Positions 1-5,040 of a stretch of 5,040 nucleotides of DNA are shown here, one piece after another. How positions within the stretch are numbered: position 1 is the first letter of the stretch; each line of letters begins with the position of its first letter. Both the position numbers and the translations under genes were made by a program. Under the pieces are notes generated by a model. That model searched no databases and was not told the origin of the DNA. It worked only from the letters and a program-made list of their open reading frames with translations. The stretch comes from Candidatus Coatesiibacteriota bacterium (lineage in GTDB: Bacteria; RBG-13-66-14). Location: assembly GCA_030631385.1 (NCBI GenBank), contig DAOVLG010000179.1, forward strand, positions 1 to 5,040, written 5' to 3'.

Positions 1-147
1 GGCGGCGCCGGCGTGGGCAAGACCGTCATCATTATGGAACTCATTCGCAACATCGCGCGCGAGCACGGCGGCACCTCCGTCTTTGCCGGCGTCGGCGAGC
101 GCTCGCGCGAGGGCAACGACCTCTGGTCCGAGATGAAGGCCTCGGGC
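1..147 (+). pseudogene. atpD: Fragment of the F1 ATP synthase beta subunit (catalytic P-loop segment only)
   Basis: The first 49 codons read as the nucleotide-binding core of the F-type ATP synthase beta subunit. They include the complete Walker A loop GGAGVGKT (1-24), then ELIRNIAREHGG, and then GVGERSREGND (88-120). The last motif holds the Glu-Arg pair that matches E. coli beta Glu181/Arg182 at the catalytic site. The match to this family is nearly invariant across bacteria, so the assignment is firm. The fragment covers only about a tenth of a ~465-residue protein. It lacks Walker B, the DELSEED region and the C-terminal helices. It runs without a stop into NadB sequence. The codons at 130-147 (EMKASG) suit both families, so the exact join cannot be fixed. 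No other atp gene is visible. Confidence 0.85.
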
Positions 148-849
148 GAGAAGCACGTCCTGTTGGACGCCACGCCCATCGGCGAGGAGAAGCTCAAAAA
201 ACGCTTTCCACACATCCACGGCCGCTGTCTGGAGCTGGGCTACGACATCGCGCGAAAACCGTTCCCCGTCGTCCCGGCGGCCCACTACTTCTGCGGCGGC
301 GTACTGACCGACCTCCGCGGACGCACCGACATACCCCGGCTCTACGCCGTCGGTGAGTGCGCCTGCACCGGGGTCCACGGGGCGAACCGCCTGGCCAGCA
401 ACTCCCTTCTGGAGGCCGTCGCCTTCGCCCACCAGGCGGCGGAGGACCTGCCGGCGTGGCTGGGGGAGCTGGGCCCGCTGCCGGAGAACGGCCGTCCCGC
501 CGAGACGCCCGTCGTCCGGCCCCCCCGGGAGATGGTCACCCTGGACCACGACTGGGACGACGTGCGCCGGTTGACCTGGGACTACGTGGGCATCGTGCGC
601 TCGGACCGGAGGTTGCGCCTGGCCGCCGACCGGCTGCGGCTGATCGCCCGGCACGCCGAGGACACCCTCCGGCGCGGGATCTTCTGCGCCGACCTGATCG
701 AGCTGCGCAACATCACCCTGGTGGCCCGCATGATCGTGCAGAGCGCCACGATGCGCCGGGAGAGCCGGGGACTGCACTACAACCGCGACTGTCCGGAGAC
801 CGACAACGAGAACTGGGCCCGGGACACAATCCTCACCCAGTTCGGCTAG
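1..849 (+). CDS. nadB: Chimeric open frame: AtpD P-loop fragment joined in frame to the C-terminal half of L-aspartate oxidase (NadB)
   Basis: The frame is open from base 1, so its start lies left of the window; the GTG at 13 is an internal valine of the P-loop, not a start. From about base 148 the protein is NadB, the FAD enzyme that oxidises L-aspartate to iminoaspartate for quinolinate and NAD synthesis in the cytoplasm. Visible NadB marks are PAAHYFCGGV (271-300; His at 283-285), GRTDIPRLYAVGE, and HGANRLASNSLLE (Arg at 388-390). These correspond to the catalytic His351 and Arg386 of the E. coli enzyme. The C-terminal helical domain follows and ends in the typical SRGLHYNRD segment. About 235 NadB residues are present of a usual ~530. 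The N-terminal FAD-binding GxGxxG region and the substrate-binding arginine near E. coli 290 are missing. The sirtuin gene starts 14 bases downstream. NadB identity is very secure; whether the joined gene exists in the organism is doubtful. Confidence 0.85.
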   Translation, partial: GGAGVGKTVIIMELIRNIAREHGGTSVFAGVGERSREGNDLWSEMKASGEKHVLLDATPIGEEKLKKRFPHIHGRCLELGYDIARKPFPVVPAAHYFCGGVLTDLRGRTDIPRLYAVGECACTGVHGANRLASNSLLEAVAFAHQAAEDLPAWLGELGPLPENGRPAETPVVRPPREMVTLDHDWDDVRRLTWDYVGIVRSDRRLRLAADRLRLIARHAEDTLRRGIFCADLIELRNITLVARMIVQSATMRRESRGLHYNRDCPETDNENWARDTILTQFG

Positions 850-853
850 CTGA

Positions 854-860
854 GAGGTGG
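854..860 (+). promoter_or_regulatory. Ribosome binding site of the sirtuin gene
   Basis: GAGGTGG ends three bases before the ATG at 864. It fixes the sirtuin start, because the same frame stays open far upstream through the nadB region in a shadow reading. Confidence 0.6.
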
Positions 861-863
861 AGC

Positions 864-1619
864 ATGGGAGCACCCGAAGCGGTGATTACGGACCTCACCA
901 GGCGCGTGGCCGACGCTCAGAGCATCGTCGTCTTCACCGGCGCCGGGATGTCCGCCGAGTCCGGCGTTCCCACCTACCGGGGCCAGGGCGGCCTGTGGAA
1001 GAACTTCCGCGCCCAGGACCTGGCCACTCTGGAGGCCTTCGACCGCGACCCGGCCCTGGTGTGGGGCTGGTATCGCGACCGGAGGAACAAGCTCCTGGAG
1101 GTCGAGCCCAACGACGGCCATCGGGCCATCGCCGAGGCGGCCGCGAGGATTCCGGTAACCCTGGTGACGCAGAACGTGGACGGCCTGCACACCTTCGCCG
1201 GCTCCACAGACCCCCTGGAGCTCCACGGCAACATCTGGCGCGAGCACTGCACCTCATGCCCCGCCACCAGCGACAAGAGCCACCACTGGGCTGAGAAGAT
1301 AGTCGAGGCGGAAAACGATCCCCTCCCCGAGTGTCCCGACTGCGAGGCCCTCATGCGTCCGTCGGTGGTCTGGTTCGGCGAGCAGCTAGACGCCCGGGTC
1401 ATCGAGGCCGCCTTCAAGGCCGCCGAGGGGTGCGACCTCATGTTCGTCATCGGCACCTCGGGTGAGGTCCAGCCGGCGGCCAGCCTGCCACTGGTAGCCC
1501 GACGAGCCGGTGCCTTCGTCGTCGAGATCAACCTCGAGCCCACCCTGTTGACCGACCGCTGCAACACGTCGCTCTTCGAGCCGGCAGCCCGGGTCCTGCC
1601 CCGGATCCTTGCGGGGTGA
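864..1619 (+). CDS. cobB: NAD-dependent protein deacylase, Sir2 family class III (CobB/SIRT5-like)
   Basis: The 251-residue protein is a full-length sirtuin, close to the usual bacterial size. Sirtuins remove acyl groups from lysines using NAD, releasing nicotinamide and O-acyl-ADP-ribose. In order: the NAD-binding GAGMSAESGVPTYRG (26-40), TQNVDGLH (102-109), the catalytic His121 in ELHGNIW, a zinc ribbon with Cys129/Cys132 and Cys157/Cys160, and the Rossmann motif GTSGEVQPAA (197-206). WYRDR (69-73) carries Tyr70 and Arg73 in the Y-x-x-R spacing that marks class III enzymes, which prefer succinyl, malonyl or glutaryl groups over acetyl. ATG 864 is chosen because a ribosome binding site precedes it and the Sir2 domain begins about 20 residues later. 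It sits 14 bases after nadB, so an operon is likely, pairing NAD synthesis with NAD use. No key residue is missing. The family call is very secure; the acyl preference is inferred. Confidence 0.95.
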   Translation: MGAPEAVITDLTRRVADAQSIVVFTGAGMSAESGVPTYRGQGGLWKNFRAQDLATLEAFDRDPALVWGWYRDRRNKLLEVEPNDGHRAIAEAAARIPVTLVTQNVDGLHTFAGSTDPLELHGNIWREHCTSCPATSDKSHHWAEKIVEAENDPLPECPDCEALMRPSVVWFGEQLDARVIEAAFKAAEGCDLMFVIGTSGEVQPAASLPLVARRAGAFVVEINLEPTLLTDRCNTSLFEPAARVLPRILAG

Positions 1620-1626
1620 GGGTCTA

Positions 1627-1662
1627 CCCCTCCCCCCTCTGAGGGGAGGGCCGGGGAGAGGG
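1627..1662. repeat. C/T-rich hairpin repeat, copy 1 (short variant)
   Basis: It begins 8 bases after the sirtuin stop. CTCCCC and GGGGAG arms surround a short CTCTGA-type loop, and a CCGGGGAGAGGG tail follows. It is the most divergent copy of the family seen at 1674, 1768 and 4922. A role in ending the nadB-sirtuin transcript is possible, but there is no T-run. Confidence 0.55.
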
Positions 1663-1673
1663 TCGGCAACCGT

Positions 1674-1708
1674 TTCCCTCTCCCTGTGGGAGAGGGCTAG
1701 GGTGAGGG
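1674..1708 (+). repeat. C/T-rich hairpin repeat, copy 2
   Basis: A perfect 9-bp stem, CCCTCTCCC (1676-1684) and GGGAGAGGG (1688-1696), closes on the 3-base loop TGT. The tail CTAGGGTGAGGG follows. Copy 3 has the same layout and the copy at 4922 is its reverse complement with few differences. It is non-coding; the short frame through it, ending in LWGEGWGEG-like residues at copy 3, is the spurious product such repeats always give. Confidence 0.75.
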
Positions 1709-1727
1709 CTTCCTTATCAAAATGCGC

Positions 1728-1749
1728 GGGCGGGTCTAAAGACCCGCCC
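1728..1749. repeat. GC-rich inverted repeat of a second kind
   Basis: GGGCGGGTC (1728-1736) and GACCCGCCC (1741-1749) form a perfect 9-bp stem around TAAA. The sequence differs from the C/T-rich family that brackets it at 1674 and 1768. It is followed by CTACATC rather than a T-run, so it does not look like a standard intrinsic terminator. It could be a separate dispersed repeat or a regulatory hairpin. Confidence 0.6.
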
Positions 1750-1767
1750 CTACATCACAACCTGCAT

Positions 1768-1806
1768 TCTCCCTCTCCCCTTTGGGGAGAGGGCTGGGGT
1801 GAGGGG
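1768..1806 (+). repeat. C/T-rich hairpin repeat, copy 3
   Basis: A perfect 10-bp stem, CCCTCTCCCC (1771-1780) and GGGGAGAGGG (1784-1793), closes on TTT. The tail CTGGGGTGAGGGG follows, as in copy 2. The stem and tail are conserved between copies while the loop varies (TGT, TTT), which fits selection on structure or a shared mobile origin. Confidence 0.75.
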
Positions 1807-1884
1807 TGAAGCAGCGGACCAGAAGTTACATCCCAACACGACGAACCACAGCACCGGGCGCGTCACTTATATCCCGAACCGAAA

Positions 1885-1893
1885 TGATATAAA
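1885..1893 (+). promoter_or_regulatory. Probable extended -10 promoter element for pdxJ
   Basis: TGATATAAA reads as an extended -10 (TGN plus TATAAA, one change from TATAAT) in an AT-rich patch within GC-rich DNA. It lies about 34 bases before the pdxJ start, leaving a short leader with the ribosome binding site. The candidate -35 region around 1864-1870 is poor, as often tolerated with an extended -10. The call is by eye. Confidence 0.4.
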
Positions 1894-1914
1894 ATGCACG
1901 GGAGAGCCGAACCG

Positions 1915-1920
1915 AGGAGG
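1915..1920 (+). promoter_or_regulatory. Ribosome binding site of pdxJ
   Basis: AGGAGG sits six bases before ATG 1927. It selects this start over the in-frame ATG at 1894, which has no such site and would add eleven residues not typical of PdxJ. Confidence 0.75.
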
Positions 1921-1926
1921 TCCAGC

Positions 1927-2634
1927 ATGGCCCGCTTGGGCGTGAACATAGACCACATCGCCACCATCCGCCAGGCCCGCCGAACCTTCGAGCCCGACCC
2001 GGTGGGCGCCGTGGGGATCGTCGAGCGGGCCGGGGCCTTTGGGTTGGTCTGCCACCTGCGCGAGGATCGCCGCCACATAAACGAGCGGGACCTGCGCCTG
2101 GTACGCGAGGTGTGCCGGAGTCATCTGAACCTGGAGCTGGCCGCCTCGGACGAGATCATCAGAATCGCCCTCGAGGTGGGCCCCGAGGTGTGCACCCTGG
2201 TGCCCGAGCTCCGCGAGGAGGTGACCACCGAGGGCGGACTGGACGTGGCCGGTCAGTTGAGCAATCTGAAAAAAACCGTGGAGCGTCTGGCCCCCATCAC
2301 CGTCAGCGCCTTCATCGGCCCCGACGAGGCCCAGATCATGGCCTCCCTCGACGCCGGTTTTTTCGCGGTGGAGCTGCACACCGGCGAGTACGCCAACGCC
2401 AAGTCGGACGTTGAGCGGGAGGTCCAGCTCAAGCGCCTGGCCCGGGGGGCGGAGACGGCGGCCAAGCTGGGGCTCTACGTCGCCTGCGGCCACGGACTCA
2501 CCTACCACAACGTCCAGGCGGTGGTCGAGCTGGGCGTTTTTTCCGAGTACAACATCGGCCACTCGATCATCTCCCGCGCCGTCTTCACCGGCCTGGAGGA
2601 GGCGGTCCGCGAGATGGCGCTCCTGGTCGGCTAG
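1927..2634 (+). CDS. pdxJ: Pyridoxine 5'-phosphate synthase
   Basis: PdxJ catalyses the ring-closing last step of the DXP-dependent vitamin B6 pathway. It condenses 1-deoxy-D-xylulose 5-phosphate with 3-amino-2-oxopropyl phosphate to give pyridoxine 5'-phosphate in the cytoplasm. The 235-residue protein is close to the family's usual ~240 and aligns end to end with my memory of E. coli PdxJ. Marks are LGVNIDHIATIRQAR (4-18), HLREDRRHI (43-51), NLELA with Glu70, EVTTEGGLDVAGQ (98-110), ELHTGEYA (149-156), GHGLTYHNV (188-196) and the phosphate-binding NIGHSIISRAV near the C-terminus. His43, Glu70 and His189 match the E. coli catalytic residues His45, Glu72 and His193. A strong AGGAGG fixes the start. 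It follows a repeat-filled gap and a candidate promoter, so it probably starts its own transcript. No residue expected to be essential is missing. Confidence 0.97.
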   Translation: MARLGVNIDHIATIRQARRTFEPDPVGAVGIVERAGAFGLVCHLREDRRHINERDLRLVREVCRSHLNLELAASDEIIRIALEVGPEVCTLVPELREEVTTEGGLDVAGQLSNLKKTVERLAPITVSAFIGPDEAQIMASLDAGFFAVELHTGEYANAKSDVEREVQLKRLARGAETAAKLGLYVACGHGLTYHNVQAVVELGVFSEYNIGHSIISRAVFTGLEEAVREMALLVG

Positions 2635-2650
2635 AAAAGCCTTTTCTTTA
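2629..2650 (+). terminator. Weak candidate intrinsic terminator at the pdxJ stop
   Basis: GGCT (2629-2632) and AGCC (2638-2641) can pair around AGAAA and are followed by TTTTCTTTA. The stem is only four base pairs and includes the first base of the stop codon, so this may be chance at the edge of the AT-rich island. Confidence 0.25.
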
Positions 2651-2671
2651 ATAAACCTTAGCTTAGAGCCA

Positions 2672-2677
2672 AGAGGG
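2672..2677 (+). promoter_or_regulatory. Ribosome binding site of the AT-rich orphan gene
   Basis: AGAGGG lies seven bases before ATG 2685, good spacing for a start there. It supports the view that the orphan frame is translated. Confidence 0.5.
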
Positions 2678-2684
2678 TGTTGAT

Positions 2685-3509
2685 ATGTGCTTTTGGCAAA
2701 TTCTCGAAAACGTCTCTTACATGCTCCAGGCAATATTTATACTAGGAGTGATCGCGTGGTTAGTCCTTGTAAGGATTTACTATCGCCACAGAGCGGAACA
2801 ATACTGGTACAAACATATAATTATATCTAGGATACCTAGGAGTGTAAGGGATGAGTTATATAAGGTAAACCCATTAAGAACAGAAGCGGATAATCACAAT
2901 AGGTCCCTATTAAGAGTATTATTTCACAGGCATGCATTTTACGAAGCAATTGATAAACCAGAAGGAGAAAGGGGAAACATAACCTTCACCAAACAAAACA
3001 AAGCACCCTATCTTTTCACGTGTGAATTTAAAGCTTTTCGATCGGTTGTTAGAGGTACACACGAAAGGGATGAACATTTAATGGGGATGTCTCTAAATGG
3101 CGTTACAGGATTGTTGTCTAAAATTTACGGGGATCTGTTTAAAATGGTATTAAAAGGTAAATTGTATTTTTACCAAAATAAGAAAGGGGAAATAAGAAAG
3201 GACTCCTATTTTATGTTTACTGGTGATGATGTACCACCAGACAACAGATGGTCTCCTGCAAATTGCGATATACACTTTTTAGAAAGAATTGGAATGCTAG
3301 TTTTATTTAGTAAAGGAAATAAAAAAGGTTTTGGCTTCTTCTTTAGATGTCTACCATTTACTTTTGCTTACTACAGGAAAGGAGGTTGCGGGAATAAATG
3401 TACATTACGATTTAATACCCGCCTGTTTGTGAATATACTGATATTTTACGGTTGGGATGTTAAATTCTATAAGGACTATAAAGCATGTATAAGTGCTAGA
3501 CAAGAATAG
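2685..3509 (+). CDS. Hypothetical protein with one N-terminal membrane segment, AT-rich orphan
   Basis: I do not recognise this 274-residue protein. Residues ~12-32 (MLQAIFILGVIAWLVLVRIYY) form one hydrophobic helix followed by basic residues (YRHR), which suggests a membrane anchor with a cytoplasmic C-terminal domain. The rest is basic and rich in aromatic residues (for example FGFFFRCLPFTFAYYRKGG at ~219-237) and shows no enzyme motif that I know. Its cysteines (2, 183, 225, 238, 242, 268 or so) form no clear metal site. Codons are AT-ending with frequent AGA, AGG and ATA, unlike every neighbour. The start has a ribosome binding site at proper spacing. It starts 50 bases after pdxJ and ends 19 bases before folC. 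A long uninterrupted frame in AT-rich DNA supports a real gene. Function is unknown; links to B6 or folate metabolism should not be assumed. Confidence 0.75.
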   Translation: MCFWQILENVSYMLQAIFILGVIAWLVLVRIYYRHRAEQYWYKHIIISRIPRSVRDELYKVNPLRTEADNHNRSLLRVLFHRHAFYEAIDKPEGERGNITFTKQNKAPYLFTCEFKAFRSVVRGTHERDEHLMGMSLNGVTGLLSKIYGDLFKMVLKGKLYFYQNKKGEIRKDSYFMFTGDDVPPDNRWSPANCDIHFLERIGMLVLFSKGNKKGFGFFFRCLPFTFAYYRKGGCGNKCTLRFNTRLFVNILIFYGWDVKFYKDYKACISARQE

Positions 3510-3528
3510 AGAAGAAACAACAAGTAAG

Positions 3529-4857
3529 ATGGACTTCGCCGAGGCCCAGGATTACCTCCTCTCCTTCGCCGATTACGAGCGGAAGGACCGCTTCGCCTAC
3601 GACACGCGCACGTGGAACCTGACGGCCCTCCGTGTTTTTTTGGATGAACTGGGCGCCCCCGACGGGGCGCTCGAAATAGTTCACGTGGCGGGCACCAACG
3701 GCAAGGGGTGCGCGGCGGCGGCGCTGGCGGCGCTCCTGACCGCGGGTGGAAAAAAAACCAGCCTCTACACCTCGCCCCACCTGGTAACGATCCGGGAGCG
3801 CGTCCACGTGGACGGAAGGATGATCTCCGAGAGTGATTTCGCAAAAATAACCGGCAGGCTCGGCGTTTTACAACGTAGATCGGGCCACGGCGCGGGCGGC
3901 GGCTACCGGACCACCTTCGAGCTCCTCACCGCCCTGGCGCTTCTATATTTTGCCGAAAAAAAGACGGATTGGGCGGTGCTGGAGGTGGGACTCGGCGGGC
4001 GGCTGGATGCAACAAACGTCGTGACGCCGGAACTGTGCCTCTTCACCGACATCGCCCTGGATCACGAGGGGGTGCTGGGGGAGGGACTGAAATCGGTCGC
4101 CGGTGAAAAGGCCGGAATACTCAAAGAGGGCGTCCCGGCGCTCAGCGTGAAGCAGGACCCCGTCGCACGGAATGAGTTGGAGACGAGGGCGGCGGAGGTC
4201 GGTACTGAGCTTTTTTTTCTGGACGAGCAGGACCTAACGGAACTCGACCTGGACGGCGAACGCCGGGTTCTCTGGAAAAGGGAGCCGCTGGCGGTGCGGG
4301 GGGATTTCCAGCGGCGGAACCTGGCACTGGCTCTGGGAGCGTACCGGAACCTCGCCGCCAGGTTCGACCTTCCCACAGACGTAGAAACACTGACGCATGG
4401 TTTTACCGGTCTGCGCTGGCCGGGGCGCTTCGAGATCGTCGGCAGAAAACCGACCGTCGTGTTGGACGGCGGCCACAATCCGTCGGCACTGGCGGCCATT
4501 CTGGGCGAGGTAAAAGAACTCCCCGCCCGGCGGACACTCGCCGTCTTCGGTGTTTCCGCGAACAAGGACATCCCCGCGATGACCGCTCTTTTGGGCCCCG
4601 CCTTCGACCGGATCTACCTCACCCAAGCCCCCACCCCCCGGGCCGCACCGCGTGAGGCCCTGGCCGCCCTTCTGCCGAAAGAAAAAACCGTCCCGGTCCC
4701 CGGCGGACCGGAGAAGGCGGTAAAAAGGGCGCTGGAGGAATCCCACCCGGATGACCTTATTTTGGTGACCGGCTCCCTCTACGTGGTGGGCGAGGTCAAG
4801 GCCCACGCGGACGAGCTGGGCCTGGACGGCGACCTGGACCCCTGGGTTGCACCGTAG
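3529..4857 (+). CDS. folC: Folylpolyglutamate synthase / dihydrofolate synthase
   Basis: FolC is a cytoplasmic Mur-ligase-type enzyme that uses ATP to add glutamate to folates; many bacterial forms also make dihydrofolate from dihydropteroate. The 442 residues fit the family's usual 420-450. In order: HVAGTNGKGC (52-61, P-loop), LYTSPHL (79-85), EVGLGGRLDATN (152-163), DIALDHEGVLG (174-184) with the metal-binding His179, and GEKAGILKEG (192-201), whose Lys194 matches the carbamylated lysine. WPGRFE (297-302) and LDGGHNPSA (312-320) mark the C-terminal domain. Whether it is bifunctional cannot be told by eye. ATG 3529 fits the family's N-terminus, but no good ribosome binding site precedes it. 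GTG 3493 in the same frame would add 12 residues and overlap the upstream gene by 17 bases. The 5' edge coincides with the AT-rich island, so the native leader may have been lost. Translation may depend on coupling to the orphan gene. Confidence 0.95.
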   Translation: MDFAEAQDYLLSFADYERKDRFAYDTRTWNLTALRVFLDELGAPDGALEIVHVAGTNGKGCAAAALAALLTAGGKKTSLYTSPHLVTIRERVHVDGRMISESDFAKITGRLGVLQRRSGHGAGGGYRTTFELLTALALLYFAEKKTDWAVLEVGLGGRLDATNVVTPELCLFTDIALDHEGVLGEGLKSVAGEKAGILKEGVPALSVKQDPVARNELETRAAEVGTELFFLDEQDLTELDLDGERRVLWKREPLAVRGDFQRRNLALALGAYRNLAARFDLPTDVETLTHGFTGLRWPGRFEIVGRKPTVVLDGGHNPSALAAILGEVKELPARRTLAVFGVSANKDIPAMTALLGPAFDRIYLTQAPTPRAAPREALAALLPKEKTVPVPGGPEKAVKRALEESHPDDLILVTGSLYVVGEVKAHADELGLDGDLDPWVAP

Positions 4858-4870
4858 AAAATGTTCTCTC

Positions 4871-4913
4871 CCCAAAATGTAGGGGGGGGGCTTTAGTGCC
4901 CAGCTTGTTTTTT
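4871..4913 (+). terminator. Possible folC transcription terminator
   Basis: CCCC near 4871 can pair with the nine-G run at 4882-4890. Alternatively GGGC (4888-4891) can pair with GCCC (4898-4901), and six T residues follow at 4908-4913. Both stems are short or imperfect and the T-run is six bases away, so this is tentative. Confidence 0.3.
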
Positions 4914-4921
4914 AAAGGTAG

Positions 4922-4958
4922 CCCTCACCCCAACCCTCTCCCACAGGGAGAGGGAGAA
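4922..4958 (-). repeat. C/T-rich hairpin repeat, copy 4, inverted
   Basis: CCCTCTCCC (4934-4942) and GGGAGAGGG (4946-4954) form a perfect 9-bp stem around ACA. The conserved tail now lies on the left as CCCTCACCCCAA. This is the reverse complement of copy 2 with few differences. It lies just after folC, so the family flanks the pdxJ-orphan-folC block in opposite orientations. Confidence 0.75.
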
Positions 4959-5001
4959 TAAATGTAGTGCCGGCTTTCCTAACCGCGCGGCTATAACACC
5001 A

Positions 5002-5037
5002 CTCCCCCGCAATCCCCCTCCCAGAAGGAGAGGGAGA
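5002..5037 (-). repeat. Degenerate C/T-rich hairpin repeat, copy 5, at the window edge
   Basis: CCCCCTCCC and GGAGAGGG flank AGAA as an imperfect stem, with a C-rich left tail. Orientation matches copy 4. The copy is decayed. The rest of 4858-5040 shows no gene. Confidence 0.5.
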
Positions 5038-5040
5038 ACA

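Larger units (their letters stand above)
2635..3528. other. AT-rich island inserted between pdxJ and folC
   Basis: Composition changes sharply right after the pdxJ stop and reverts at the folC start codon. Counting by hand, 14 of 60 bases are G or C at 3121-3180, against 42 of 60 at 4261-4320 in folC. The island holds a single gene and no transposase, integrase, tRNA or obvious terminal repeats. This pattern fits transfer from an AT-rich source; the mechanism is not visible. Confidence 0.7.

Noticed and set aside
357..863. Upstream extension of the sirtuin frame by 169 codons
   Set aside because: It is an out-of-frame reading of nadB, rich in Arg, Pro and Gly, with no Sir2 character; ATG 864 has a ribosome binding site at good spacing.
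1609..1809. Short frame of 66 codons through the intergenic repeats
   Set aside because: Its residues (SLSLWERARVRA, SPSPLWGEGWGEG) are direct translations of the C/T-rich hairpin repeats; it has no ribosome binding site and matches no family.
1867..2733. Long open frame on the minus strand across pdxJ
   Set aside because: It is antisense to a well-supported pdxJ and only reflects high third-position GC; it matches no family I know.
3381..3415. Strong GGAGG inside the orphan gene followed by an ATG
   Set aside because: The ATG at 3398 opens a frame of only five codons, so the site has no gene to serve.
3635..4218. Runs of 7-8 T or A in folC (3635-3641, 3750-3757, 3956-3962, 4211-4218) as possible frameshift or slippage sites
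   Set aside because: The frame and all FolC motifs remain intact across every run; AAA and TTT codons next to each other explain them, and pdxJ has a similar 7-A run.
1..5040. CRISPR array, tRNA, rRNA, riboswitch, transposase or phage genes
   Set aside because: No regular spaced repeats, no conserved RNA sequence and no such protein motif seen on either strand; the repeats present are irregularly spaced hairpins.

Overview
The window is a GC-rich bacterial stretch with short intergenic regions and all genes on the + strand. The gene set is ordinary metabolism: NAD synthesis, a sirtuin, vitamin B6 synthesis and folate polyglutamylation. High GC, GC-biased third positions and C/T-rich hairpin repeats between genes suggest an uncultured bacterium assembled from a metagenome. 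The repeats resemble those I associate with candidate-phylum genomes, but I cannot place it to a phylum from the sequence.

Positions 1-849 form one open frame made of two unrelated proteins. The first ~49 codons are the P-loop region of the F1 ATP synthase beta subunit (atpD). The rest is the C-terminal half of L-aspartate oxidase (nadB). The join falls in a stretch coding for EMKASG that fits both families, so recombination or misassembly at a short shared sequence is more likely than a real fusion protein. A complete class III sirtuin (864-1619) follows 14 bases downstream with its own ribosome binding site, probably co-transcribed with nadB.

Positions 1620-1893 are non-coding and hold four hairpin repeats, three of one C/T-rich family and one of a different sequence, then a likely extended -10 promoter for pdxJ (1927-2634). 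The same C/T-rich family reappears in inverted orientation after folC, at the right end.

Between pdxJ and folC lies an AT-rich island of about 890 bases. It contains one gene (2685-3509) for a protein with a single N-terminal membrane segment that I do not recognise. Base composition changes abruptly at the pdxJ stop and again at the folC start codon, so the gene looks acquired. A complete folC (3529-4857) follows.

I found no tRNA, rRNA, CRISPR array, transposase or phage gene. The items most worth a second look are the atpD/nadB junction, the AT-rich orphan gene and the repeat family. I do not see convincing evidence of a new multi-gene system.
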